A stretch of 64,000 nt of DNA, from assembly GCA_021154325.1 (NCBI GenBank), contig JAJKIR010000151.1, positions 1-64,000 of the forward strand. Reading direction: 5' to 3'. The notes below the pieces were generated by a model that saw nothing but the letters and a program-made list of their open reading frames with translations, made no database searches and was not told the DNA's origin. Made by a program: the position numbers and the translations under genes. The DNA comes from Gemmatimonas sp. (GTDB lineage Bacteria; Gemmatimonadota; Gemmatimonadetes; Gemmatimonadales; Gemmatimonadaceae). Of the stretch, positions 42,849-53,875 are shown piece after piece. The number at the start of each line of letters is the position of its first letter. Position 1 is the stretch's first letter.

Positions 42849-44297
42849 ATGTCGTCACCATGCATTCTTCTCGAATTCAATGAGATCAGTCCGACGCTTC
42901 TCGCGCGATTCATGGATGAAGGGAAGCTGCCCAATTTCCGTCGTCTCCACAACGAGTCCGAAGTGTATGTCACGGATGCCGAGGAGGCGGCGCCGAACCT
43001 GGAGCCCTGGATCCAGTGGATAACGGCGCATTGCGGGCTCTCCTACAACGAGCACGGCATCTTTCATCTTGGAGACGGACACAAGCTCGACAGACCGTCC
43101 GTGTGGGACATCCTCTCGCGCGCAGGGAAGTCGGTCTGGGTCTGCGGGAGCATGAACCTCAATTACGACAAAGGAATCAATGGTGCCGTCCTGCCCGATC
43201 CTTGGGCCATCGGCGTCGATCCTCATCCCGCCGAGTATGAGGCTTATTATAAGTTCGTACAACGCAACGTTCAGGAATACACGAACGATCGTGTCCCGCT
43301 CACTCGAGATGACTACATAGCATTCTTGCGATTCATGGTCTCGCACGGCCTCTCGCTCGCCACGGTGCGTGCGATCGTCGCTCAGTTGATCCGCGAAGCC
43401 GGTGGTCGTCAGCGATGGCGACGCGCGACCATTCTGGACAAGCTGCAGTGGGACGTGTTCCGCTCATACTACAAGAAGCATCGGCCGGACTTCTCCACCT
43501 TCTTCCTGAACAGCACCGCGCATTTTCAACACATGCACTGGCGCAACATGGACCCCAGCCCGTTCAAGGTGAAGCCCACGGAGCAAGAGCAGGCTGAATT
43601 CGAGACAGCGATCCTCTACGGCTATCTCGAGATGGACGGAATCATCGGGCAATGCCTTTCACTGGCCGGCCGGGATGCCACGGTCATTCTCGCCTCGGGC
43701 CTGAGTCAGCAACCTTGCCTCCTCTACGAGGACATTGGGGGCAAGACATTCTATCGCGCCCGGGAGCTCGACCGTGTCCTTTCGTTCCTTGGTCTCACCG
43801 GTGAGTACACGTCCTTCCCGGTCATGTCGGAGGAGTTTCACGTGCGATTCACCGATGAACGGGACGCGATTGCGGCCGAACAGCGCCTGGCCGCGGTTCT
43901 CGTCGATGGCCGGAGTGCGATGAAGGTCGTCCGCGACGGGACGAATGTCTTCAGCGGTGTGCGTATTCACGAGCACCTGGACAAAGACGCCAAGCTGACG
44001 ATCGCTGGTACGTCAGTCGAGGCGCCGTTCTTCCGGCACTTCTACAAGCCGGAAGGAACCAAGAGCGGGATGCACCACCCTGACGGAGTTTTCTGGATTC
44101 GCACTCTCGAACGTCGGCACACGGTTGCCACGGAAAGCGCTTCGTTGCGCTGCGTCGCCCCGACACTCCTCGATCTCTTTGGGATTGACGCGCCGGCCTG
44201 GATGAGCGGGACTTCACTCTTCCGAGGCGTAACAGCGCCGACGTTCGCGTACAGCCCCAGAACCGAGCGTACTCTTGCGACGCCCACGAGTGTCTGA
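42849..44297 (+). CDS. Alkaline-phosphatase-superfamily protein (phosphodiesterase/sulfatase-like), possibly inactive
   Basis: 482 aa from ATG 42849 (MSSPCILLEFNEISPTLL). The layout is that of the type I phosphodiesterase/sulfatase fold: an acidic residue at the end of the first strand (LLEFNE), LPNFRRLHNES, a WIQWITAHCGLSYNEHGIFH segment where the nucleophile Thr/Cys would be expected, and YLEMDGIIGQCLSLAGRDATVILASGLSQQP where the metal site DH.. would normally follow. Here the second metal-site Asp/His pair reads as ASGLSQ, so catalysis is doubtful. Could remove or add phosphate/sulfate substituents on the polymer. First of three overlapping plus-strand genes. Confidence 0.7.
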   Translation: MSSPCILLEFNEISPTLLARFMDEGKLPNFRRLHNESEVYVTDAEEAAPNLEPWIQWITAHCGLSYNEHGIFHLGDGHKLDRPSVWDILSRAGKSVWVCGSMNLNYDKGINGAVLPDPWAIGVDPHPAEYEAYYKFVQRNVQEYTNDRVPLTRDDYIAFLRFMVSHGLSLATVRAIVAQLIREAGGRQRWRRATILDKLQWDVFRSYYKKHRPDFSTFFLNSTAHFQHMHWRNMDPSPFKVKPTEQEQAEFETAILYGYLEMDGIIGQCLSLAGRDATVILASGLSQQPCLLYEDIGGKTFYRARELDRVLSFLGLTGEYTSFPVMSEEFHVRFTDERDAIAAEQRLAAVLVDGRSAMKVVRDGTNVFSGVRIHEHLDKDAKLTIAGTSVEAPFFRHFYKPEGTKSGMHHPDGVFWIRTLERRHTVATESASLRCVAPTLLDLFGIDAPAWMSGTSLFRGVTAPTFAYSPRTERTLATPTSV

Positions 44298-45396
44298 GTT
44301 TGCTCCATGTGAATCGGCGGAGTTGCGAGTCGAGCTGATTGGAGATGATGCGGGCCGGATGCACTGCGAGCGCGAGCTCATTGCGCGCGGCGTCGCGATG
44401 CCGCTGCCGCATCGCGTGGCTTGGTATCGATCGGGGCTGACTGCAACATCGTCCCTCCTCGTCCTGAGGGCCGAGGACGGGACGCCGCTAGCTGCGTGCG
44501 CGATCGGCCGCTTCCCCAGTCGGGCACTTCCCGGGTATTACATCTGGCGCGTGGAACGATTGATGTGGCGCCTTGGCGAGCAGATAACTGCGCGCGCATT
44601 TGATGCAATTGTCGAGATGGCCCGGCGTGATGGTCGCGTGCTGAGGGTCGTCGTCGAGCTCTGCGACCGCAATGCGGAGGCGCGTAATCAGAATTCGCGC
44701 GTGTTAGCCGCGAGCGGCTTCGAGCGCGCTCGGGTGCCGCGCACCTACGCCGAGACCATTGCAATCGATCTCGATGCGCCGCTCGATAGCGTCTTTGCAA
44801 CGCTGCAACGGTCCGCGCGCCGAAATGTACGCTCCACGACCAAGAGCGGCCTCGCCGTCAAGACCATCGAGGATGCACGTCATGCGTCGCGCATGAACCA
44901 GCTCCTCGAGGAAACCATGGCTCGTACCGGGGGCGTCCACACACCAGTCGATTGGCGCTCCGTTATAAGGCTTTCCAAGAGTGAACCCTCCCTGTCACGG
45001 CTCGTGGGACTCTTTCACGGTGACGACGCTGATGAGTGTTCACTGCTCGCTTTCGCCTGGGGATGTAATCATGGCGAATATGTCACCTACGACCTCGCCG
45101 CGAGCACTCGGCAGGTACCGGTGCGGGTGCCTCTCGCGTACGCGCTGGCCTGGGATATCATCTCCTGGGCACACGGCAACAGCGCTCAATGGTTCGATTT
45201 CGGTGGGGTAACGAGAGGCCAGCTCGGCGACGACGATCCGCTCGGTGGAATCTCGGACTTCAAGCGCTTCTTCTCGGATACGGTCGTTTCCGTTGGCGAA
45301 GACTGGATTTTCGAGCCGAGCCGCATGCGCAGTGCGGTCGCAGGCGCGGTCAGCGCCGGCGCGTCACTCGTCCGTCGCGTAAGAAATGTCGGCTAA
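44290..45396 (+). CDS. FemAB/GNAT-like acyltransferase
   Basis: 368 aa from GTG 44290, overlapping the previous stop by eight bases; a TTG at 44275 is the alternative. Two GNAT lobes typical of FemAB-type proteins: the first includes LLVLRAEDGTPLAACAIGRF, the second LQRSARRNVRSTTKSGLAV near residue 178 and LLAFAWGCNHGEYVTYDLAAST near 255, ending with WFDFGGVTRGQLGDDDP and SDFKRFFSD. In exopolysaccharide loci such proteins are predicted to attach an amino acid or acyl group to the sugar chain; the true peptidoglycan FemX function is unlikely. Confidence 0.8.
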   Translation: MSEFAPCESAELRVELIGDDAGRMHCERELIARGVAMPLPHRVAWYRSGLTATSSLLVLRAEDGTPLAACAIGRFPSRALPGYYIWRVERLMWRLGEQITARAFDAIVEMARRDGRVLRVVVELCDRNAEARNQNSRVLAASGFERARVPRTYAETIAIDLDAPLDSVFATLQRSARRNVRSTTKSGLAVKTIEDARHASRMNQLLEETMARTGGVHTPVDWRSVIRLSKSEPSLSRLVGLFHGDDADECSLLAFAWGCNHGEYVTYDLAASTRQVPVRVPLAYALAWDIISWAHGNSAQWFDFGGVTRGQLGDDDPLGGISDFKRFFSDTVVSVGEDWIFEPSRMRSAVAGAVSAGASLVRRVRNVG

Positions 45397-46369
45397 GACT
45401 ACTTTCGCACCGCAGTTGGGCGGAAACGTGTTGCGCAATGATCGAACAGCGGCGCAATCCGTTGCCGCGGCTCTCGACAACTGTGCGGCCGCGCTCCAGA
45501 CTCCGGAAATGCGACACGTCGCGCGACGGGTCGCCGCGAGCGGTTTCCGGGAGAGCGATCTGGCGATGCTGATCGATGCGGCGGCAAGCCGTCCCGCCAG
45601 CGCTCACCGCGTGATCGAGCTCCGCCACTCGCTGGGCGCTGAGCCGCTCCCGGCCGGGATGGTCGAAACGTTCCTTCTTCTCCATACGGCGTGCAGAAAT
45701 CGAGCGGCACTTCTTCGACTCGGCATGGGCGACGGCGTGCTGCGATGCCTTGCCGACGAGCTTCGCTTTCTGGCGGCACCTACGCCCCCCGATCGCGCCC
45801 AGTTGCTCGCCGCTTCCCACGGCTTCATCTCGATGGCGAAGGTCGTGACGATGCGGCGCTTCCCAGCCGGTCAGCTACAGTTCGAGCCCTCCGCGATACC
45901 CATTTCCTGGATCCTGCGGCACGAACCGCGCAAAATGGCACGCCTGGCGATGTTTCTCGGGCGTCATCTTCGCGGTCGGGGTCCTGTCTTCTTTCACCAC
46001 CTTGCCTGGCGGCGAAAGAATCGGTTCATGCTGGTCGAGAAGGAGCAGAACCGTTCTTACCATCGTATTGCCCAGTCGCTTGCGCTGAAACCGAACATCA
46101 AGGCGCTCGTCACAGAATCGTGGCTCCATTCGCCAGAAACGCTGCGCGTCAGTCCCCACCTCGCGTGGTTGAACAAGCCATTCGTCGAGTGCGGTGGCAT
46201 GATCGTAGAGCTTGGGGACGCGAGTGAGGCGAACGGCGTCTTCACGGGAAGCGCCGAACGGCGACGACTCTATGAAGAAGGACGTTTCCGGCCAACGACG
46301 GCGATGGTAATCTGGCCGCGAGCAGCGATGCTCGACTGGGCGGCCAATCACACCGAGTTCGCCGACTGA
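45386..46369 (+). CDS. Unknown protein of the exopolysaccharide locus
   Basis: 327 aa, no family recognised. It is mostly helical, soluble and Arg-rich, with a mid-region RHLRGRGPVFFHHLAWRRKN and SLALKPNIKALVTESWLH, and a late conserved-looking WLNKPFVECGGMIVELGDASE and RRRLYEEGRFRPTTAMVIWPRA. The ATG overlaps the stop of the FemAB-like gene by 11 bases, so it is translated from the same mRNA. The His/Cys/Glu-containing core could be catalytic, but nothing can be stated. The neighbours suggest a role in modifying the polymer. Confidence 0.7.
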   Translation: MSAKTTFAPQLGGNVLRNDRTAAQSVAAALDNCAAALQTPEMRHVARRVAASGFRESDLAMLIDAAASRPASAHRVIELRHSLGAEPLPAGMVETFLLLHTACRNRAALLRLGMGDGVLRCLADELRFLAAPTPPDRAQLLAASHGFISMAKVVTMRRFPAGQLQFEPSAIPISWILRHEPRKMARLAMFLGRHLRGRGPVFFHHLAWRRKNRFMLVEKEQNRSYHRIAQSLALKPNIKALVTESWLHSPETLRVSPHLAWLNKPFVECGGMIVELGDASEANGVFTGSAERRRLYEEGRFRPTTAMVIWPRAAMLDWAANHTEFAD

Positions 46370-46489
46370 TTACTCGGGTTCGGAATATTGCTCGTCGCCG
46401 ACCGGACCGTCGTTAGGCTGGGTTGCGGCAGCTATTTCGTTGATGGCGCTTTGGCGAACCGCCTCGAACTGACGTGCTGTGCGGGGACG

Positions 46490-47287
46490 CTACTCTCCAA
46501 GAAGTCTGCCCCGTAACCGATAGTACATCGGGATTCCCACCACGCGCTTGACGCCGTCGAGCACCGTGTTCTTCGCTCGCCGCCGCCATGCATTTCTTCC
46601 GGTAAGCCAGCGGAATAATTGGTCAGCTGTTGTGTTCCGCATGACGGCGTATCGCGGAAGACAGAAGGGGTCCACATCAGCCGCTGCGGTGAGGTTACTC
46701 GTCGAGACAGAGTGATAGCCGAGCGATTTGGCCGCTGCGGCGACCTCGCTGTTCCACCAGCCGCCTGGGCAGGAGAGGTGGACTACCGGACGTCCGAGCA
46801 TTTGTTGGAGGCGCTCCTTGGATACGGATAACTCGCGCAGAAGATTGTCCTCCGACAAACCGGTCAAGTAGCTGTGGGATGCGGTATGCGAGCCAATCTC
46901 GAAGCCGTGCCCTGCCAAATCCCGAATCTGCGTTTCGTTCAAGTAGCCTGGCCTGCCCACGAAACCACTCACGACATAGAAGGTCGCGCCAAAGCCAGTT
47001 TCCGCGAGCGCCGATGCGGCTGCGATAGCATCGGTCTCGCAACCATCGTCGAAGGTGATGCCTACGAGCGCTGAGGGCGTTTGCCTGACGCTGATTGCCG
47101 GCGGAGGTGTCTGCCTTTCGAGAAGGGTTCCCACGCCCTGGCCCGATGCGCCCTGCTCGCGCAGGAACTTGAGCTGTGAACGGAAGTCCTCTGCATCGAT
47201 CACGTAGCGTGTATAGCCAGGCTTGTCGGAGCAGAGTGAACGGCCCCGCAGGCGTAGTTCATGGTACATCAGGATGGGAGGGGACAT
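46490..47287 (-). CDS. NodB-type polysaccharide deacetylase (third copy)
   Basis: 265 aa from ATG 47287, which overlaps the stop of the PHP gene in TGATG. PPILMYHELRL begins the fold; GITFDDGCETDAIAAASALAETGFGATFYVV near residue 95 is motif 1, GSHTASHSYL near 150 is the HxxxH metal motif, and LSCPGGWWNSEV near 190 follows. Classic NodB layout, closest of the three copies to the canonical pattern. Last gene of an eight-gene minus-strand operon beginning at 57436. Confidence 0.92.
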   Translation of the reverse strand: MSPPILMYHELRLRGRSLCSDKPGYTRYVIDAEDFRSQLKFLREQGASGQGVGTLLERQTPPPAISVRQTPSALVGITFDDGCETDAIAAASALAETGFGATFYVVSGFVGRPGYLNETQIRDLAGHGFEIGSHTASHSYLTGLSEDNLLRELSVSKERLQQMLGRPVVHLSCPGGWWNSEVAAAAKSLGYHSVSTSNLTAAADVDPFCLPRYAVMRNTTADQLFRWLTGRNAWRRRAKNTVLDGVKRVVGIPMYYRLRGRLLGE

Positions 47288-48081
47288 CAGAATAATCGCC
47301 GGAGCTGCGCCTTGAGCGGCTTCGGCGCCTCGAGGCCACAATTCTTCGCAACTCGATACGCCCGCCTGAGCGCTGTGCGAACGAATGAGGACCGCGCGTT
47401 CGCAGCATCGAGTGCCCAGAGAAGGTCCGGCGAGAGTGCGCCGTTTGCTGGGAGCTCGAGGCCATCTTTAATCCCCACGTACTCACCGCGGATCAATCCG
47501 TACAGGATTGCATCTCGACTCACAGCGGTTGCGGCTACACGGGTGAGAAGGGAACGGTACTGCCGCCGCCAGTGGAGATCCAATCCATAGACCGCCTTCA
47601 TCGTTGGCTGCCTCTCCTGCAAGCGCGCGAGCAAACGGAAGGTGCGTGCTCGCGGTGCATACCGGCCGTCATACTTCGTGTTCCAGGTCTCGAGCGCCGC
47701 CGGTAACTGGGCGAAGGTCTCTATCCATCCGAAGGCATCGTCGCGTGGATGGGCAATTGCCGAGAGGCCACCCTCGCTGTTGATATGCGCGATAACATCC
47801 TCGGGCTCATCGCTGTAGACCCGAGTCGTTATGCCAATTCCCAGCACGTGCATGCGCTGACGGCAGCTGAATTCGAGTCCAGGAATCAGCACGAACTCTT
47901 CGCTCGAGAGCTCCGCGCACTCGGCCACATAGCGTGGCAGGCGGTCGCGATCGAGATACTCGGCATGGTCCGTGACGCACGCGAAGGAGCATCCCGCGGT
48001 GACGAAAGCATCGCGTAACTCACGAAGCGTGAGCTCACCGTCAGAGTACGTGCTATGGCAGTGCAGGGCGCCCAGAAGCAT
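47287..48081 (-). CDS. PHP domain metal-dependent phosphoesterase
   Basis: 264 aa from ATG 48081 (MLLGALHCHSTYSDGELT). All four PHP motifs are present: HCHSTYSDG (residues 8-16), CVTDHAEYLD, LIPGLEFSCRQRMHVLGIG, and LSAIAHPRDDAFG near 137. The C-terminus (DAILYGLIRGEYVGIKDG) is also seen in PHP proteins of exopolysaccharide loci. It likely hydrolyses a phosphoester, for instance a sugar phosphate. It overlaps the ATP-grasp gene by 29 bases and lies directly ahead of the deacetylase. Confidence 0.88.
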   Translation of the reverse strand: MLLGALHCHSTYSDGELTLRELRDAFVTAGCSFACVTDHAEYLDRDRLPRYVAECAELSSEEFVLIPGLEFSCRQRMHVLGIGITTRVYSDEPEDVIAHINSEGGLSAIAHPRDDAFGWIETFAQLPAALETWNTKYDGRYAPRARTFRLLARLQERQPTMKAVYGLDLHWRRQYRSLLTRVAATAVSRDAILYGLIRGEYVGIKDGLELPANGALSPDLLWALDAANARSSFVRTALRRAYRVAKNCGLEAPKPLKAQLRRLF

Positions 48082-49309
48082 CGGATACCGAATCGGTGTG
48101 CGTCGCTGATCGCTGACGCTGGAGCGGGAGCTTGCGGATGAGGAAATTGAGCCAGTCTCCAAGTTCTGGCAGCGGATCACTCAGCTCGAAGTTGTCGTGA
48201 TAGGTCCCGGCGACAGGTCGCAGCACATCGACGAGAGTACCAAGACGGGACGGGTATGTACCGGGGAAGCTCGGAGGCGCTCCCCGCCACACTTCGATAA
48301 GATGGCGAACGTCTCCTAACAGCCAGCGACAACGCACGCCACTCCGATAATCAATCGGGGGTGGTCCCTCATCGCTCTGGGCCATGCGACCGAGCAATGC
48401 TGGGAAGTCCACGCCTGCATAAATGGCGAGTGCCAGAGAGTTCCAGAAGCGACCATTCACCTCGAGGAAGACCGGGGTTCCGTCGCTTCGCATACGGAAT
48501 TCAACCATTGCCACGCCGTGCCAATCCAATGCACGCAAGATGGGCAGCGCGGCTGAGCGCACGCGGTCGGAGATCGCGGTACTCTCGCGCACCGCGCTCC
48601 CCGATCCGGTTGGACGCACATCGCGGATGCGGCGGTGTGCGAACTCCGCAATCAGCTCGCCATGTCGGAGCAGAGCGAAATAGCCAGAGCCAGTGCCGGG
48701 TACGAACTCCTGCACGATCAGCGATGAGCATCGGGTCCGCAGCGCCCGCACGGCGGCAACAAACTCGCGAGGATTCCGTGCGTACATTGGTCGCCCGGTG
48801 AAGGCGATCCTGCCAGACGCATTCAACTCTCCTGAGCTTTGCGCCTTGATGACGACGGGATACGTCACTGCGTCCGCAATCTCCGCGGCAGAATCGGCGG
48901 GGCCGACTTCCGTGCTGTGTGGCACGGCCACGCCGAGTGATGCGGCAAGCTGGGTTGTCGCTCGCTTGTTGAACGCTCGCAGCAGGGTCTCATGCGGCGG
49001 TAGAACGAGCCGACTCCCCACGGAGATGAGGCGTTGCCGATGCAACGAGAGTGGCAGCGTCGTGAGCTCGGTCATTGGTAGAACGAGCGTGCCTGGCGCT
49101 TTGGCGCTCTCGCGCATCACGTCGCCGACGAAATCGCCAACGCTCTCCTCAGGAGACACATAGCGGAAGGCGCCACTCGCGAACCGCGACCAACCAGCCT
49201 TCGACCATGAGACTCCGGCGCCGACGAGCACTTCGTGGCCAGCGCGCGCAAGGGAGCGCACACATGCTACGGCCTGATTCTCGTTTCCATCGAGGACGAG
49301 AACTCTCAT
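48053..49309 (-). CDS. ATP-grasp protein (carboxylate-amine ligase-like)
   Basis: 418 aa. Pre-ATP-grasp domain MRVLVLDGNENQAVACVRSL, hinge LPPHETLLRAFNKRATTQLAASLGVAVP, nucleotide-clamp TYPVVIKAQSS near residue 150, and the metal-binding end FLEVNGRFWNSLALAIYAG near 290. These are the features of ATP-grasp enzymes that activate a carboxylate by acyl phosphate and join it to an amine. In this operon a role in amidating or aminoacylating the polymer's uronic acid is a guess. Its ATG overlaps the upstream glycosyltransferase stop by four bases (ATGA). Confidence 0.88.
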   Translation of the reverse strand: MRVLVLDGNENQAVACVRSLARAGHEVLVGAGVSWSKAGWSRFASGAFRYVSPEESVGDFVGDVMRESAKAPGTLVLPMTELTTLPLSLHRQRLISVGSRLVLPPHETLLRAFNKRATTQLAASLGVAVPHSTEVGPADSAAEIADAVTYPVVIKAQSSGELNASGRIAFTGRPMYARNPREFVAAVRALRTRCSSLIVQEFVPGTGSGYFALLRHGELIAEFAHRRIRDVRPTGSGSAVRESTAISDRVRSAALPILRALDWHGVAMVEFRMRSDGTPVFLEVNGRFWNSLALAIYAGVDFPALLGRMAQSDEGPPPIDYRSGVRCRWLLGDVRHLIEVWRGAPPSFPGTYPSRLGTLVDVLRPVAGTYHDNFELSDPLPELGDWLNFLIRKLPLQRQRSATHTDSVSDASGRPALP

Positions 49310-50559
49310 GAAACGGCGGACTCGGCGACGGCCACGCCGTTAGGCACGTGAGACGACTCGGGAGGTGTTACCAATGCGGCGAGCACGGTCTCGAATTGGG
49401 CAACCACGGACGACCAATCGTATTCCGCGGCGAGCGCGCCGGCCCCGATGCTCAAGGCGCGGCGCAATTGCGGCTCGGTAAGGACTCGAATCACCTCGGA
49501 CGCGAAGCTGGCTGGATCGTCCGCGAGAAGGATATCGCGGCCATGTGTTACATCGAGGCCTTCCGCGCCGAGCGAGGTGGACACGATGCTGCGTCCAGCA
49601 GCCATCGCCTCGAAAATCTTCAACCGTGTGCCACCACCAACGTGCAGCGGCACGACGAAGACCGCTGCCTCTGCAAGGTAGGGAAGCACCGACGGTACTG
49701 CTCCGGTGACCTCGACGTTCGCAGAGGCGAGTCGTCGCACTCGGGGATGTGGAGCGCGGCCGACGATTCGGAATCGTGCTGCAGGAACGGCCGCGACCAC
49801 ACGCGGCCATACCTGAGCGCAGAACCACTCGACACCGCCGATGTTCGGCTCCCAGTCCATGGAGCCCAGAAACACCACTGATGGGTTGTTTGCCTCGACC
49901 CCGGCGATGGTCTGAAACTGACGCAGATCCACTCCCGTGGGTACCACGGTCACCCGAGTCGCATCGGTAAATTGCGCCAACGCGGCTCTGTCGTTTTCCG
50001 AGACCGCGATCACATGGTCGAAACGTGCCACGGTTCGGCGCTCGAACAACTGCATCTTGCGCGCTTCGATTTCGTAGGCGAGACGCTTGATCGGATGCTC
50101 CTCAGCACTGGCCTGACGACTCCAGAGTGCGGACTCGACGTTATGCGCGAACAGCACCGTCGGGGTTGCGAGCTTCTGTGGAAAGTTGCGTGAGGCTGAA
50201 AGAAAGTCGCAGACGGCCACGTCGAATTCTCGAGCTGCAATCCAGCGTGAAACGAGACGCCGAACGTGACGGCCCCCGAATTTCGAGACCGCGAACGGCT
50301 CCGGGGACGGGAGACGCAGAAGGTATTGAATGCTGCGCTCCAGTGGCGTGGAATCGGGAATACCGGTGCAGAGAGTGCGAGCTCCGGGTAAGATCTCGGC
50401 GATCTCCCGCTCATACTCTGCATCGCGGCGGCCTCCGTAGTAGGAGAAAACCGTCACCTCGTGTCGAGCGGCGAGCTGTCGGAGGAGATTGAGCGATCGA
50501 ATCTTTCCTCCCGTGTCCACGGGCAGCAGCTTGCCTGCCTTCACCCAGAGAATCTTCAC
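49306..50559 (-). CDS. Family 4 glycosyltransferase (TIGR03087-like)
   Basis: 417 aa GT-B enzyme. N-terminal domain starts ILWVKAGKLLPVDTGGKIRSLNLLRQL with the GG loop of the acceptor side; PSVVFLGSMDWEPNIGGVEWF near residue 225 opens the C-terminal domain, and VPLHVGGGTRLKIFEAMAAGRSIVST near 300 holds the donor-binding E-x7-E motif. The layout matches glycosyltransferases of exosortase-associated exopolysaccharide loci (TIGR03087). Retaining mechanism expected. Eleven bases separate it from the AlgD-like gene upstream. Confidence 0.9.
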   Translation of the reverse strand: MKILWVKAGKLLPVDTGGKIRSLNLLRQLAARHEVTVFSYYGGRRDAEYEREIAEILPGARTLCTGIPDSTPLERSIQYLLRLPSPEPFAVSKFGGRHVRRLVSRWIAAREFDVAVCDFLSASRNFPQKLATPTVLFAHNVESALWSRQASAEEHPIKRLAYEIEARKMQLFERRTVARFDHVIAVSENDRAALAQFTDATRVTVVPTGVDLRQFQTIAGVEANNPSVVFLGSMDWEPNIGGVEWFCAQVWPRVVAAVPAARFRIVGRAPHPRVRRLASANVEVTGAVPSVLPYLAEAAVFVVPLHVGGGTRLKIFEAMAAGRSIVSTSLGAEGLDVTHGRDILLADDPASFASEVIRVLTEPQLRRALSIGAGALAAEYDWSSVVAQFETVLAALVTPPESSHVPNGVAVAESAVS

Positions 50560-50570
50560 GCGGTTCGCCT

Positions 50571-51889
50571 CTACCAGCAGATCCCTTGGTAGCGCTCCCC
50601 GGTGCTGAGCTGCGGCCGGTACGCGCGCACCAGGTCCACGACGACGTGTCGGCCATCGAGCTTCGATTCAATCGCGCGGAATTCCGCCGATCCGTTGCCG
50701 ATGACGACGACGTCACTCGTGTCGAGCACTTCTGCCACGCTGCCGCGCATGAGCGACCAGATGTGTGGGATCTCCCGTTCGATGTACTCCTTGTTCGACC
50801 CGATGAGACGCGCGCTGGCGACTTCGCGATCGTAGACGGAGAGCTGGAGGCCCTTTCCGATGAGCTTTTCGACCAGCGTCACGACAGGGGATTCCCGGAG
50901 ATCGTCGGTGCCGGACTTGAAGGCGAGCCCCAACACACCGACGCGGCGACTCCCCGTTGCGAGCACCATGTCGAAGGCGCGCTCGATGTGCTTGCGGTTG
51001 CTCTCGTACGTCGCCGCCAGCAGTGGCGTCTCCACGTCGAGCTGGCGCGCCCGGTGAGTGATCGCGCGCAAATCCTTCGGCAGACACGATCCGCCGAAGG
51101 CGAATCCTGGTCGGAGATAAGCAGACGAGATGTTGAGTTTGGTGTCGAGACAGAACAGTCGCATCACCTCGTGACTATCCACGCCTAACGCCTTACACAC
51201 GTTTCCGATCTCGTTCGCGAACGCGACCTTCACTCCGTGAAAGCTATTGCACGTGTACTTCATCATTTCGGCGACGCCTGGCTCCGTGACGTGCACTGGA
51301 GCGGCAACTCCCGCGTACAGCGCGCCGAGCGCCTCGGCGGCGCAGGGATCGCTGCTGCCGATGAGCGTGAACGGCGGATTGTAGAAATCGGCGATCGACG
51401 TGCCTTCCCGGAGGAACTCTGGATTCAGACATACACCCAGGTTCACGCCGGCCTGTCGTCCCGATGCGCGCTCGAGCGCCGGAATCACCAACTGCTCGAG
51501 CGTGCCCGGCACGACCGTACTCCGTATGACAACCGTGTGATGCTCGGATTTGGCCCGCAACCCCTCGCCGATCTCGACGCACGCGCGCTCCAGGTAGCGC
51601 AGGTCGATACTCCCGTTCGCGCGGCTTGGCGTGCCGACGCACACCAACGAAATGCTGGAGTTTGCCAGTGCTTCCCGCGCATCAGTCGTCGCTCGCAGGC
51701 GGCCCTCGTCTACCATCTCGCGCACCAGCTCCGCGATCCCGTTTTCGACGATCGTGGCACGGCCCGCGTTGATCATATCGACCTTTGTCTCGCTGACGTC
51801 GACACCGATGACGTCATGACCTTCCTTTGCGAGACACGCGGCCGATACGCAGCCAACGTAGCCGAGACCGAAGACACTGACACTCATAC

Positions 51890-51893
<4 letters not shown>
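50571..51893 (-). CDS. algD: GDP-mannose 6-dehydrogenase, AlgD-like
   Basis: 440 aa from ATG 51893, overlapping the amidotransferase stop in an ATGA. NAD loop FGLGYVG at residues 7-13; VCVGTPSRANGSIDL; NPEFLREGTS near 180; catalytic Cys in FAFGGSCLPKD near residue 268, the same position as in Pseudomonas AlgD; FKSGTDDLRESP near 322; and the C-terminal QGICW that matches AlgD's EGICW. UDP-glucose dehydrogenases share the fold but lack that ending. It would oxidise GDP-mannose to GDP-mannuronic acid in two NAD-dependent steps, so the locus likely makes a uronic-acid polymer. UDP-glucose specificity is not excluded. Confidence 0.88.
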
Positions 51894-53853
<1,960 letters not shown>

Positions 53854-53875
<22 letters not shown>

